A stretch of 64,000 nt of DNA from Labilithrix sp. (GTDB lineage Bacteria > Myxococcota_A > Polyangia > Polyangiales > Polyangiaceae): the NCBI GenBank assembly GCA_019637155.1, contig JAHBWE010000003.1:62001-126000 (forward strand). The letters are read 5' to 3'. Position 1 is the stretch's first letter, and each line of letters opens with the position of its first letter. A program made the position numbers and the translations under genes. The notes beneath the pieces are model-generated. The model was not told where the DNA came from. It worked only from the letters and a program-made list of their open reading frames with translations, and made no database searches. This document shows positions 14,792 through 22,837 of this stretch, piece after piece.

Positions 14792-17326
14792 GTGTGCCAC
14801 GGAGCTCATGAGCGCGCGCGCTCGTCCGTGGTATGCCTCACCGCGACCGTCGCTCTCCTCCTATGGGCGCCGTCGGCGTCGGCAGATCCGCCGGGGGCTC
14901 AGGGCGTCGTTCCGCCGCTCGTACAGCGTCGACGAGACGCCATCTACCCGGCGGCGGAGCTGGCAACAGGGAGACACGTCGACGTCATTCTCCTCGTCAC
15001 CGTCGACGCGGAGGGCCACGTGACCGAGGTCGAGACCGCGGAGCCCGGCGGGAGAGCGTTCGACGATGCCGCGGTCTCGGCGATGCGTCAGTGGACGTTC
15101 GACCCCGCGAGACGCGACGGCGAGGCCATCGCCGCGCGCGTCCGCATCCCATTCCACTTTGCCCCGCCCGAGCCTCGCGCTCCGAGCGAGATCCCGACTC
15201 CGGAGATCCGAGGCGAGGTCGCCCGAGACCACGCCGAAGAGGTGCGCGTCCTCGGCCGCACGCACATCCCGAGCCGCGGCGCGGGCGACTACGAGGTGCC
15301 GGTCGGCAAGCTGGCGCTGGTGCCGAGGTCGGACGCCGCGAGCCTGCTGCGACTCGCCCCCGGGACCTTCCTCACGAACGAGGGGGGCACGGGTCACCCC
15401 TATCAGGTGTTCGTTCGTGGATTCGACGCGCGCGAGGGGCAGGACATCGAATTTACGGTCGACGGAGCGCCGCTCAACGAGGTCGGCAACCCGCACGGCA
15501 ACGGCCTCGCGGACACGCACTTCATCATCCCCGAGGTGGTGCGCTCCCTGCGCGTGATCGAGGGACCGTTCGCGCCCCAGCAGGGGAACTTCGCCGTCGC
15601 CGGATCGGCGCTCTACGAGCTCGGGCTCGATCAGCCCGGGCTGACGTTGCGCGCCACGGCGGGCTCGTTCGCGACGAAGCGGCTCCTCGCGATGTGGAGG
15701 CCGCGGCGCTCGAGCCCGCACACCTTCGGAGCGGTCGAGGTGTTCGAGTCCGACGGGTACGGAGACAACCGCGCGAGCGAGCGAGCGACGGCCGTCGGAG
15801 GGTACGAAGGGGCGCTCGGCGCGAGCGGCCTCTATCGCGTGCTCCTCACCTCGTACTCCACGCACTACGGTAGCGCGGGAGTCCTTCGGGCCGACGACGT
15901 CGCCGCGGGTCGCAGGTCCTTCTTCGGCACGTACGACACCACGCAGGGAGGAGACTCGTCACGCCACGCGGCGTCCGCGATCGTCGAGGACAAGCTGGGT
16001 GACGTGCGGCTCTCACAGTCGGCGTGGCTCGTCCTCCGCGACTTTCGCCTGCGGCAGAACTTCACGGGTTTCGTCGCCGACCCGCAGCAGACGTGGCAGG
16101 CGCCTCACCCCCAGCGCGGCGACCTCATCGATCAGCGCTCGCACGGGCTCGGCCTCGGTGGACGAGGGAGCGCGCGGCTTCGCCGGATGTGGCTCGGCCT
16201 CCCGCAAGAGATCGAGGCCGGCTACTTCGCGCGGCACGACGACGTCGCGGCGATCCAGGAGCGAGATCGCACCGGCACCAACGTCCCCTACAAGACGGAC
16301 CTCGATCTCGACTCGAGCCTGACGAACATCGGCCTCTACGCGGACGCGAGCTTCAAGCCCGGCGTCTCGTGGATCACCCTCCGCGGCGGCGCGCGCGTCG
16401 ACCACTACGCCTACCGTGTGCAGGACCGATGCGCGCTCCGAACGCGCGAATCGCTCGTCTCCGTGAGCGCCGACACGGACTGCTTCACCGTCGATCGCAC
16501 CGGACCTCGAAAGACCGACGTCACGTCGTCGACGTCGGCCTCGATCGCGCAGCCCCGCGCGACGGTCCTCCTCGGCCCCTTTCGAGGCTTCACGTTCAGC
16601 GCGAGCCACGGCCTCGGGTCGCGGAGCTTCGATCCGCAGTACGTCAACCAGGACCTCGAGACCCCCTTCGCCGAGGTGACCGCCAGCGAGGGAGGCGCCG
16701 CGTTCGCGCGAAGCCTGGGCTCCGTCGATCTCCTGGTCAAGTCCGTGTTCTTCCGGACGCACGTCGACAAGGACCTCTTCTTCAACCAGACGGAAGGCAG
16801 GAACACGCTCGCCGACGGGACGACGCGCACAGGCTGGGCAGGGAACGCCCGCGCGACGTCGGACCTGTTCGATCTGGCGGCGAGCGCCACGCTCGTCCGG
16901 GCCACGTTCGACGACACACATCTCCTGATCCCCTACGCGCCGGCGGTCGTCCTCCGCGGCGACGGGGCGGTCTACGGCGATCTCCCTTTCGCGATCGCCA
17001 GGACGAAGCTCTACGGGAGCGCGGGGACCGGCGTCTCGTTCGTCGCGCCCCGTCCGCTCCCACTCGGAGAGCGGTCCGACACGATTTTCACCGTCGACGC
17101 CGCCGTCAACGTTCGCTGGAGGAACGTCACCGTCGGCGTCGTCTGCACGAACCTCACCGATCGCCGCTACAGGATCGCCGAGTACAACTACCCGTCCGAC
17201 TTCCGGAGCCAGCCTTATCCCACGCTCGTCCCGTCGCGCCACTTCGTCGCGGGAGAGCCGCGGGCGATCTACGGAACGCTCACGCTCACCTTCGGCGGCG
17301 ACGCAACCCGCGCGGGGGGCACATGA
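14792..17326 (+). CDS. TonB-dependent receptor with N-terminal TonB-C-like domain
   Basis: The 844-residue product is an outer-membrane receptor. The signal peptide ends ASA near residue 31. Residues about 36-125 match a TonB C-terminal domain (YPAAELATGRHVDVILLVTV, then AVSAMRQWTFDPA). A plug domain follows at about 165-300 (FVRGFDAREGQDIEFTVDG) and then a 22-strand-type barrel to the end. Fusion of the energiser's domain to the receptor is unusual. I chose the GTG at 14792: GGAG at 14782-14785 is well spaced, and the earlier ATG at 14699 lies inside operator F. The substrate is probably zinc or a zinc-metallophore, by regulation. The stop overlaps the following lipoprotein gene by 4 nt. Confidence 0.87.
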   Translation: MCHGAHERARSSVVCLTATVALLLWAPSASADPPGAQGVVPPLVQRRRDAIYPAAELATGRHVDVILLVTVDAEGHVTEVETAEPGGRAFDDAAVSAMRQWTFDPARRDGEAIAARVRIPFHFAPPEPRAPSEIPTPEIRGEVARDHAEEVRVLGRTHIPSRGAGDYEVPVGKLALVPRSDAASLLRLAPGTFLTNEGGTGHPYQVFVRGFDAREGQDIEFTVDGAPLNEVGNPHGNGLADTHFIIPEVVRSLRVIEGPFAPQQGNFAVAGSALYELGLDQPGLTLRATAGSFATKRLLAMWRPRRSSPHTFGAVEVFESDGYGDNRASERATAVGGYEGALGASGLYRVLLTSYSTHYGSAGVLRADDVAAGRRSFFGTYDTTQGGDSSRHAASAIVEDKLGDVRLSQSAWLVLRDFRLRQNFTGFVADPQQTWQAPHPQRGDLIDQRSHGLGLGGRGSARLRRMWLGLPQEIEAGYFARHDDVAAIQERDRTGTNVPYKTDLDLDSSLTNIGLYADASFKPGVSWITLRGGARVDHYAYRVQDRCALRTRESLVSVSADTDCFTVDRTGPRKTDVTSSTSASIAQPRATVLLGPFRGFTFSASHGLGSRSFDPQYVNQDLETPFAEVTASEGGAAFARSLGSVDLLVKSVFFRTHVDKDLFFNQTEGRNTLADGTTRTGWAGNARATSDLFDLAASATLVRATFDDTHLLIPYAPAVVLRGDGAVYGDLPFAIARTKLYGSAGTGVSFVAPRPLPLGERSDTIFTVDAAVNVRWRNVTVGVVCTNLTDRRYRIAEYNYPSDFRSQPYPTLVPSRHFVAGEPRAIYGTLTLTFGGDATRAGGT

Positions 17327-18201
17327 ACCTCCGCCGGAGAGCGCTCGCGACGGCCATCGGGGCGGCGATCAGCGGCCTCTCGATCGGGGACGTCGGATGC
17401 GGTTCGACGGGGAGTAAGCGCTTCGCCTTCGAGGCACGCGCCGGCGGGATCGAGCGCGACAGCGCCGAACCCTACACGTTCACGAACCCGAAGGGCTGGG
17501 AGGTCACGCTCACCCGGGCGGACGTGACGATCGGTCCCGTCTACGTGAACGTCCTCGCGCCGCTCCGGCAGGCGGCGATGCTTCTTCGCCTGTTGCCGGA
17601 GGCGCGCGCCGACGATCTTCACCTCGGCGAGGGAAGGGTCGTCGGCGAGGTCCTCGGACAAGTGTCGTTCGACGCGCTCTCGCCGGCGCTCGTGCCCTTC
17701 GGGGCGACCGGCACCATCACCGAGGAGCAGGTCCGTACGGCCGACATCTGGTTCTGGCCGCCGCCCGGGACCGCCGCCGAGACGACGAACATCGACGCGC
17801 CCTCCGTCGATCTCGCAGGGGAAGCCGCGCGTGGCGCGGAGCGTGTCCGGTTCCGCGGGACCCTGATCTTCGACGAGGCGTGGGCGAGCGACGCGCAGCC
17901 AGGCGAGCGCAGCGCCCTGCCGATGACGGAGATTCGAAAGGTGCGCGGCGTCCCGGCGTCGTTCTTCCCCACGGAAGGCGGCGCGCTCGAGATCCGCGTC
18001 GACGTCCGCGCGCTGTTTCGCGGGGCGGACTTCACGAGCCTAGCCGCGAGCCCGGAGGACGAGGACGGAACGAAGATCCTCGTCCAGAGCAAGCGCGGGA
18101 AGCTCACGACCGATCAGGTGATGCGGAACGTGTTTCAGGGATTGCGCTCGTCCAGCGGGACCTACGCCGTGCGTTGGGTTCCGCTTCCGAAGGAAAGGTA
18201 G
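17323..18201 (+). CDS. Lipoprotein of the TonB receptor operon, 1
   Basis: This 292-residue product has a twin-arginine-like or lipoprotein signal (MNLRRRALATAIG) ending DVGC. A beta-rich domain follows, with GWEVTLTRADVTIGPVYVN near residue 55. The second lipoprotein of the operon has a matching GWEVRFKHIIVTV, so the two may share a fold. No enzyme motif is visible. Its ATG overlaps the receptor stop, so it is made together with the receptor. I infer a partner of the receptor in metal or metallophore binding, on the cell surface or in the periplasm. The family is not one I can name. Confidence 0.75.
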   Translation: MNLRRRALATAIGAAISGLSIGDVGCGSTGSKRFAFEARAGGIERDSAEPYTFTNPKGWEVTLTRADVTIGPVYVNVLAPLRQAAMLLRLLPEARADDLHLGEGRVVGEVLGQVSFDALSPALVPFGATGTITEEQVRTADIWFWPPPGTAAETTNIDAPSVDLAGEAARGAERVRFRGTLIFDEAWASDAQPGERSALPMTEIRKVRGVPASFFPTEGGALEIRVDVRALFRGADFTSLAASPEDEDGTKILVQSKRGKLTTDQVMRNVFQGLRSSSGTYAVRWVPLPKER

Positions 18202-18209
18202 TGGTCATC

Positions 18210-19388
18210 ATGTGGAAGACGAAGCTGTTGGGATCTGCGTTCGTGCTGGCGGCGGCGTCGTGCGCGCTCTGGGCGTGCTCCGACGACGAGCCCCCTCCGG
18301 CGGCGCCCGCCGCAGGCGACGGAGGTGACGTCACGCCGGGCACGAAGGGGGGATTTCAGATCACGGTGAGCGGCGAAGACCTCGGCGTGAACGGGTACGA
18401 CTTCGGGGCCGATCCGCTGGCGGAGGGAGATCCGCCGTCGTTCGTCGACGGCTGGGAGGTCCGCTTCAAGCACATCATCGTGACCGTCGACAAGATCCGC
18501 CTCAACGCCGACCCCGACAAGGACGAGGGGGATCCCACCGTCATGGGCGACGTCGTCGCGTCGGTCGACGGACCGTTCGCCGTCGATCTCACCCTGGGCG
18601 GTCAGGTCGTCGGCAAGAGCGGTGCGCCCGACGAGAAGACGGTCGCGATCGCGACCATCGACGCGCAGGCGAGCGGCGCGCCCTTCGACCCCGCGCAGCG
18701 CTACGCCTTCAGCTACGACCTCGTCGCCGCGACGGCGGCGGCCAAGGCCGTCAACTTCGACGACGAGAGCGCCGCCCTCTACGAAGAGGCGAAGACGAAC
18801 GGCTGGGCGATGCTCTACCAGGGCATCGCCACCTACAAGGGACCGACCCCGGAGGCCGGCTCCGTCTTCGAGAAGACGCCGAAGGAGGTGCGGTTCAAGC
18901 TCGGCTTCAAGAACCCGGCCTCCTTCATCAACTGCTCGAACACCGACCTCAACCAGCTCCCGAGCGGTGAGTACCCGCGCGGCGTCCAGGCCGCCGCCGA
19001 TAAGGTGACCGTCGCCCAGATCACGTTCCACACCGATCATCTGTTCTGGAGCAAGCTCAACGTCGAGGGGACCGAGCTGCACTTCGACCCGATCGCCGTC
19101 CGAGCGTCGACCTACGGCACCCCGGACGCGCCGGCCGGCGACGTCACGATCGAGGATCTCGCCGCCGTCGACGTGACAGGCTTCACGACGAAGAACGGCG
19201 AGGTCCTCCCGGCGCGGAGCCTCGTCTCCGACTACACGTCGGCGGCGGGGCAGCTCACCTTCGACCCGAACGGCACGACCTTCTCGACCCCGAACAGCTT
19301 CGCGGGGTACCTCGCGTACACGGCGACGTCCGGCGGTCACCTCAACGAGGTCGGTGAGTGCGCGATCAAGAACAACTTCACCCCGTGA
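18210..19388 (+). CDS. Lipoprotein of the TonB receptor operon, 2
   Basis: This 392-residue product has a lipoprotein signal ending LWAC and a Pro/Ala/Gly linker. A beta-rich body follows with GWEVRFKHIIVTV near residue 85, similar to the first lipoprotein. Conserved-looking single His residues (QITFHTDHLFW near 275) and two Cys could bind metal or form a disulphide. AGGAAAGG lies 11 bp before the ATG. It is the third gene of the receptor operon, 8 bp after the second. Its role is probably the same as its neighbour's: ligand capture at the envelope. I do not recognise a named family. Confidence 0.75.
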   Translation: MWKTKLLGSAFVLAAASCALWACSDDEPPPAAPAAGDGGDVTPGTKGGFQITVSGEDLGVNGYDFGADPLAEGDPPSFVDGWEVRFKHIIVTVDKIRLNADPDKDEGDPTVMGDVVASVDGPFAVDLTLGGQVVGKSGAPDEKTVAIATIDAQASGAPFDPAQRYAFSYDLVAATAAAKAVNFDDESAALYEEAKTNGWAMLYQGIATYKGPTPEAGSVFEKTPKEVRFKLGFKNPASFINCSNTDLNQLPSGEYPRGVQAAADKVTVAQITFHTDHLFWSKLNVEGTELHFDPIAVRASTYGTPDAPAGDVTIEDLAAVDVTGFTTKNGEVLPARSLVSDYTSAAGQLTFDPNGTTFSTPNSFAGYLAYTATSGGHLNEVGECAIKNNFTP

Positions 19389-19404
19389 CGCCGCCGAACA
19401 ATTA

Positions 19405-19417
19405 GCAATTAAGTTGC
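19405..19417. promoter_or_regulatory. Zur-like operator G
   Basis: The bases read GCAAT-TAA-GTTGC. It is in the 61-bp gap between the receptor operon and the small CTEPGC protein gene, 32 bp before the ATG at 19450. Confidence 0.75.
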
Positions 19418-19449
19418 AATTATCAGGCGACCGCGATAGCGATCCGAAG

Positions 19450-19755
19450 ATGTTCGACCGTACTCGTTCGTCACCGGAGAGGGGGGCCCAGATCCGACGC
19501 GTCAAGGAGTGGACGACGCAAGCCTTGTCGCTCCCCGAAGAGGCGGTGGTGATGGCGACGGAGCTCCGTTGTACGGAGCCGGGCTGCCCACCGCTCGAGA
19601 CGGTCATCGCGGTGATGGGCGACGCCGGCGGCCGGCGGCAGTTCAAGATCCACAAGGCGATCGAGGCGGTCACCTACGACGACGTCGAGCGCGGCGCGGC
19701 GGGCATGCTCCGCGGAGAGCCGCACCGGCACGACGATCCGCCCACCGCGCGATGA
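19450..19755 (+). CDS. 101-residue protein with CTEPGC motif
   Basis: This small soluble protein has no signal peptide. Its core reads LSLPEEAVVMATELRCTEPG and continues CPPLETVIAVM, with Cys spaced C-x4-C near residues 41-46, then RQFKIHKAIEAVTYDDV. A His-rich tail (EPHRHDD) follows. The Cys pair and the His tail suit metal binding. Its stop overlaps the NiCoT-like permease start (ATGA), so it is probably a cytoplasmic partner of that transporter. I have seen the C-T-E-P-G-C-P-P pattern as a conserved unknown but cannot name a family. Operator G lies 32 bp upstream. Confidence 0.7.
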   Translation: MFDRTRSSPERGAQIRRVKEWTTQALSLPEEAVVMATELRCTEPGCPPLETVIAVMGDAGGRRQFKIHKAIEAVTYDDVERGAAGMLRGEPHRHDDPPTAR

Positions 19756-20381
19756 GCCCAGCGTCGACCTTGGTCCTCGGGCTCGTGCTCGGGCTGCGCC
19801 ACGCGACGGATCCCGATCACGTCGTCGCGATGGGGACCATCGTGACGCGCGATCCTCGTCTCCGACGCGCCATCCTGACCGGCGCGTGGTGGGGCATCGG
19901 CCACACCATCACCGTGCTCGTCGTCGGATCGCTCATGTTGATCGGGGGCGTCCACGTCCCCGATCGCACCACGAACGCGATGGATCTGCTCGTGGCGACG
20001 ATGCTGGTCGTCCTCGGCGTAGTCGCCCTGCGGACGTCACGCCTGGCGTCCGCGCCCGACGCGCCGCGGCTCGGAGAGCGCCTCCTCGTCTCCCCGCTGA
20101 GGCCGCTGCTCATCGGCATCGTGCACGGCCTCGCGGGCTCGGCGGCGCTCACGCTCGTCGCGCTCGCGACCATTCAGGACACGCGGGGGGCGATGCTCTA
20201 CCTCGCGCTCTTCGGTGTCGGCACGATCGTCGGGATGCTCGTGATCACGACGCTCCTCGCCGTCTCCCTGCGCTGGGTGGGCTCACGAAGCGAGGGCTTG
20301 CCGGTGTGGATCGCGCGCGTCTCGGGATCGCTCGGCGTGACCGCGGGGCTCGTCGTCGCCGCACGCGTATTAATACAATAA
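19752..20381 (+). CDS. NiCoT/UreH-like metal permease
   Basis: This 209-residue membrane protein has about six helices. The first carries GLRHATDPDHVVAM, which contains the H-x4-D-H metal signature of nickel/cobalt transporters. AWWGIGHTITV and IVHGLAGSAA match the family's second and third signatures. Family members import Ni or Co, and some HupE/UreJ relatives may move zinc or other metals. In this island a zinc role, or a switch to another metal under zinc shortage, is plausible. It is coupled by a 4-nt overlap to the CTEPGC protein. Its stop codon lies within operator H. Confidence 0.82.
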   Translation: MSPASTLVLGLVLGLRHATDPDHVVAMGTIVTRDPRLRRAILTGAWWGIGHTITVLVVGSLMLIGGVHVPDRTTNAMDLLVATMLVVLGVVALRTSRLASAPDAPRLGERLLVSPLRPLLIGIVHGLAGSAALTLVALATIQDTRGAMLYLALFGVGTIVGMLVITTLLAVSLRWVGSRSEGLPVWIARVSGSLGVTAGLVVAARVLIQ

Positions 20382-20387
20382 AATTGC
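20375..20387. promoter_or_regulatory. Zur-like operator H
   Basis: The bases read ACAAT-AAA-ATTGC, one mismatch from the consensus. It overlaps the stop codon of the permease gene and lies 75 bp before the second COG0523 gene. A short GTTGCAAC palindrome follows. Confidence 0.6.
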
Positions 20388-20462
20388 TGTTGCAACAACG
20401 CTGGTGGCCTGGATATATGGCTCCGTAGTTGCGCGGCGCAGCTCGAAGCGGAGAACCTCGCC

Positions 20463-21809
20463 ATGTCCGAAGGAAAGATCCCCGTCACCGTCCTCACCGG
20501 CTTCCTCGGCTCGGGGAAGACCACCCTCCTCAACCGGATCCTCAGCGAGAACCACGGCAAGCGCATCGCGGTCATCGAGAACGAGTTCGGCGAGATCGGG
20601 ATCGATCAGGCGCTCGTCATCAACGCCGACGAAGAGATCTTCGAGATGAACAACGGGTGCATCTGCTGCACCGTGCGCGGCGACCTGATCCGGATCCTCG
20701 GCAACTTGATGAAGCGCCGAGACAAGTTCGATCACATCCTCGTGGAGACGACGGGGATGGCGGACCCGGGGCCGGTGGCGCAGACCTTCTTCGTCGACGA
20801 CGAGATGCGCGACATGTTCGAGCTCGACGGCATCGTGACGATGGTCGACGCGAAGCACGTCGCGCTCCACATCGAAGACTCGGACGAGTGCAAGGAGCAG
20901 ATCGCGTTCGGCGACGTCATCGTCTTGAACAAGACGGACCTCGCGACGCCCGCCGAGCTCGACGCCCTGCAGAGCCGCATCCAATCGATGAACGCGCTGG
21001 CGAAGGTCCATCGCGCGGTCGACGCCGCGGTGCCGATCGAGACGGTGCTCGACGTCGGCGGCTTCGATCTGGCTCGCGCGCTCGAGAAGAAGCCGTCGTT
21101 CCTGGAGCCCGAGTATCCGTTCGAGTGGGCCGGCACCTTCGCCCTCGAAGAAGGCGCCTACGAGATCGCGCTCGCCGACGGCCCCGATCCGAGCATGTCC
21201 CTCGTCGTGTCTCCGGTCGCCGCGGAGGCGGCCGCCGAGCTCCCGAAGGCGGTCTTGGACGACGCCGTGCGCGTGTGGTCGGAGCCGGCGACGACGTGCT
21301 CACTGAAGGGCGAGCTCGCTCCGGGGGCCACGCGCTGGGAGCTGGACCTCGAGGCCAAGGGGCGGAAGACGTTCGCCCTCCGGGTCCCGAAGGCGGGGAC
21401 GTACGCGCTCTTCACCGAGCACCTCCCGGAGGAGTTCTCGCTCGTCGTCCGCGGCCCGAAGGGGGAGCTCGCGCCGGTGAGCGCGAAGGACTTCGCGGCC
21501 GGCCACACGCACGACGACACCGTCTCGTCCGTCGGTATCCGGCACGAGGGCGCGGTGGACGAGACCAAATTGAATACCTGGCTCAGCGCCCTCCTTCGCG
21601 AGCGAGGCACCGACATCTTCCGCATGAAGGGGATCCTGAACGTGAAGGGGCAGGACCATCGCTACGTGTTCCAGGGCGTCCACATGCTCGTCGACGGCCG
21701 CGCCGACACGCCGTGGGGGAGCAAGCCCCGCGTCAACGAGCTCGTGTTCATCGGACGCAAGCTCGATCGCGAGCTGCTCGAGCGAGGTTTCCGCGCATGC
21801 CTGGCCTGA
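20463..21809 (+). CDS. COG0523 GTPase 2 with inserted beta domain
   Basis: This 448-residue GTPase has Walker A GFLGSGKTT near residue 14, the metal motif NNGCICCTV near 66 and NKTD for guanine binding. It is about 100 residues longer than the usual COG0523 protein. Between the GTPase and the C-terminal CobW domain lies a beta-rich insert (about 215-360) starting EYPFEWAGTFALEEGAYEIA; a subgroup of the family carries such an insert. HTHDD follows the insert. It probably delivers zinc or a substitute metal to a client. The WD40 gene overlaps its end by 13 nt. Operator H is upstream. Confidence 0.9.
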   Translation: MSEGKIPVTVLTGFLGSGKTTLLNRILSENHGKRIAVIENEFGEIGIDQALVINADEEIFEMNNGCICCTVRGDLIRILGNLMKRRDKFDHILVETTGMADPGPVAQTFFVDDEMRDMFELDGIVTMVDAKHVALHIEDSDECKEQIAFGDVIVLNKTDLATPAELDALQSRIQSMNALAKVHRAVDAAVPIETVLDVGGFDLARALEKKPSFLEPEYPFEWAGTFALEEGAYEIALADGPDPSMSLVVSPVAAEAAAELPKAVLDDAVRVWSEPATTCSLKGELAPGATRWELDLEAKGRKTFALRVPKAGTYALFTEHLPEEFSLVVRGPKGELAPVSAKDFAAGHTHDDTVSSVGIRHEGAVDETKLNTWLSALLRERGTDIFRMKGILNVKGQDHRYVFQGVHMLVDGRADTPWGSKPRVNELVFIGRKLDRELLERGFRACLA

Positions 21810-22828
21810 GTCGAACATCGGCGCCGCGCGAGCTCGAGCTCGGGTACCGCGTCGCGCTCGACGACTACCCGACGGCGGTGGCCTTCTCGCCCACGGGTGA
21901 TCGGCTGCTCGTGGGGACGGGCGGAGGCGAGCTCGCGCTCTTCGACGCGGCGACGGGCAAGGAGACGTGGCGCCGGAGCGTGCATCCGGGCGGCGTCCTC
22001 TCGGTGAGCTTCGGTCCACGCGCGATCGCCTCCTCGGGTCAGGACGGGACGGCGCGCATCGTCTCGCCCACTGGAGACGTCCTCCACGAGCTCCCCGGCG
22101 TCGGCTCCGGTTGGGTCGAGCACATCGCGTGGAGCCACGACGGCAAGCTCCTTGCCGCGGCGTCCGGGAAGTTCGTCCGGATCTGGCACGACGACGGCTC
22201 GCCCTTGCTCGAGACACAGCCCCACGCCAGCACCGTCACCGCCCTGCAGTGGGGACGGAAGCGCGCCGAGCTCGCGACGAGCTGCTACGGCGGCGCGTAC
22301 CTGTGGTCGATCCAGAGCGGCGCGAACCCCCGCCATCTCCCCTTCAAGGGCTCGCTCATCTCGCTCGCTTGGAGCCCCGACGAGCGAGTCATCGCCTGCG
22401 GGAGCCAGGACTGCTCGGTCCACTTCTGGCGCCTCGACACCGGCCGAGACTCGGAGATGACGGGCTACCCCTTCAAACCGAAGGCGCTCGCGTGGGACGC
22501 GAGGGCGTCGATGCTCGCCACCGGCGGCGACGCGACGATCTGCATCTGGGAGTTCTCCGGCAAGGGCCCCGAAGGAACGCGGCCGATCCAGCTCGCCGCG
22601 CACGAGGGCCAGGTGAGCGCGCTCACCTTTCATTCGCGCAAGGCCCTGCTCGCGTCCGCGGGACAAGACATGGGGATCATCGTCTGGGAGCCGCGCAGAT
22701 CGACCGAGCCGATCGCCTTCTCCTTCCTCGACGACACCCCGGCGACGCTCGCGTGGCACCCGGAGCGAGAGGCCGTCGTCACCACCGACGTCTCGGGGAA
22801 CCTCGCCTCGTGGCGCCTGCCGCGTTGA
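21797..22828 (+). CDS. WD40-repeat beta-propeller protein
   Basis: This 343-residue soluble protein is a seven-bladed WD40-type propeller. Repeats such as VAFSPTGDRLLVGTG, IAWSHDGKLLAAAS, LAWSPDERVIACGS and LTFHSRKALLASAG recur every 40 or so residues, with W-D-type endings (VRIWHDD, CIWEFSG, IVWEPRR). Such proteins are protein-interaction scaffolds. It begins within the last codons of GTPase 2, so the two are co-translated. I infer that it is a partner or client-recruiting factor for the GTPase. It has no signal peptide. Its stop is 9 bp from the convergent third COG0523 gene. Confidence 0.85.
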   Translation: MPGLSRTSAPRELELGYRVALDDYPTAVAFSPTGDRLLVGTGGGELALFDAATGKETWRRSVHPGGVLSVSFGPRAIASSGQDGTARIVSPTGDVLHELPGVGSGWVEHIAWSHDGKLLAAASGKFVRIWHDDGSPLLETQPHASTVTALQWGRKRAELATSCYGGAYLWSIQSGANPRHLPFKGSLISLAWSPDERVIACGSQDCSVHFWRLDTGRDSEMTGYPFKPKALAWDARASMLATGGDATICIWEFSGKGPEGTRPIQLAAHEGQVSALTFHSRKALLASAGQDMGIIVWEPRRSTEPIAFSFLDDTPATLAWHPEREAVVTTDVSGNLASWRLPR

Positions 22829-22837
22829 AGTCGCCGC

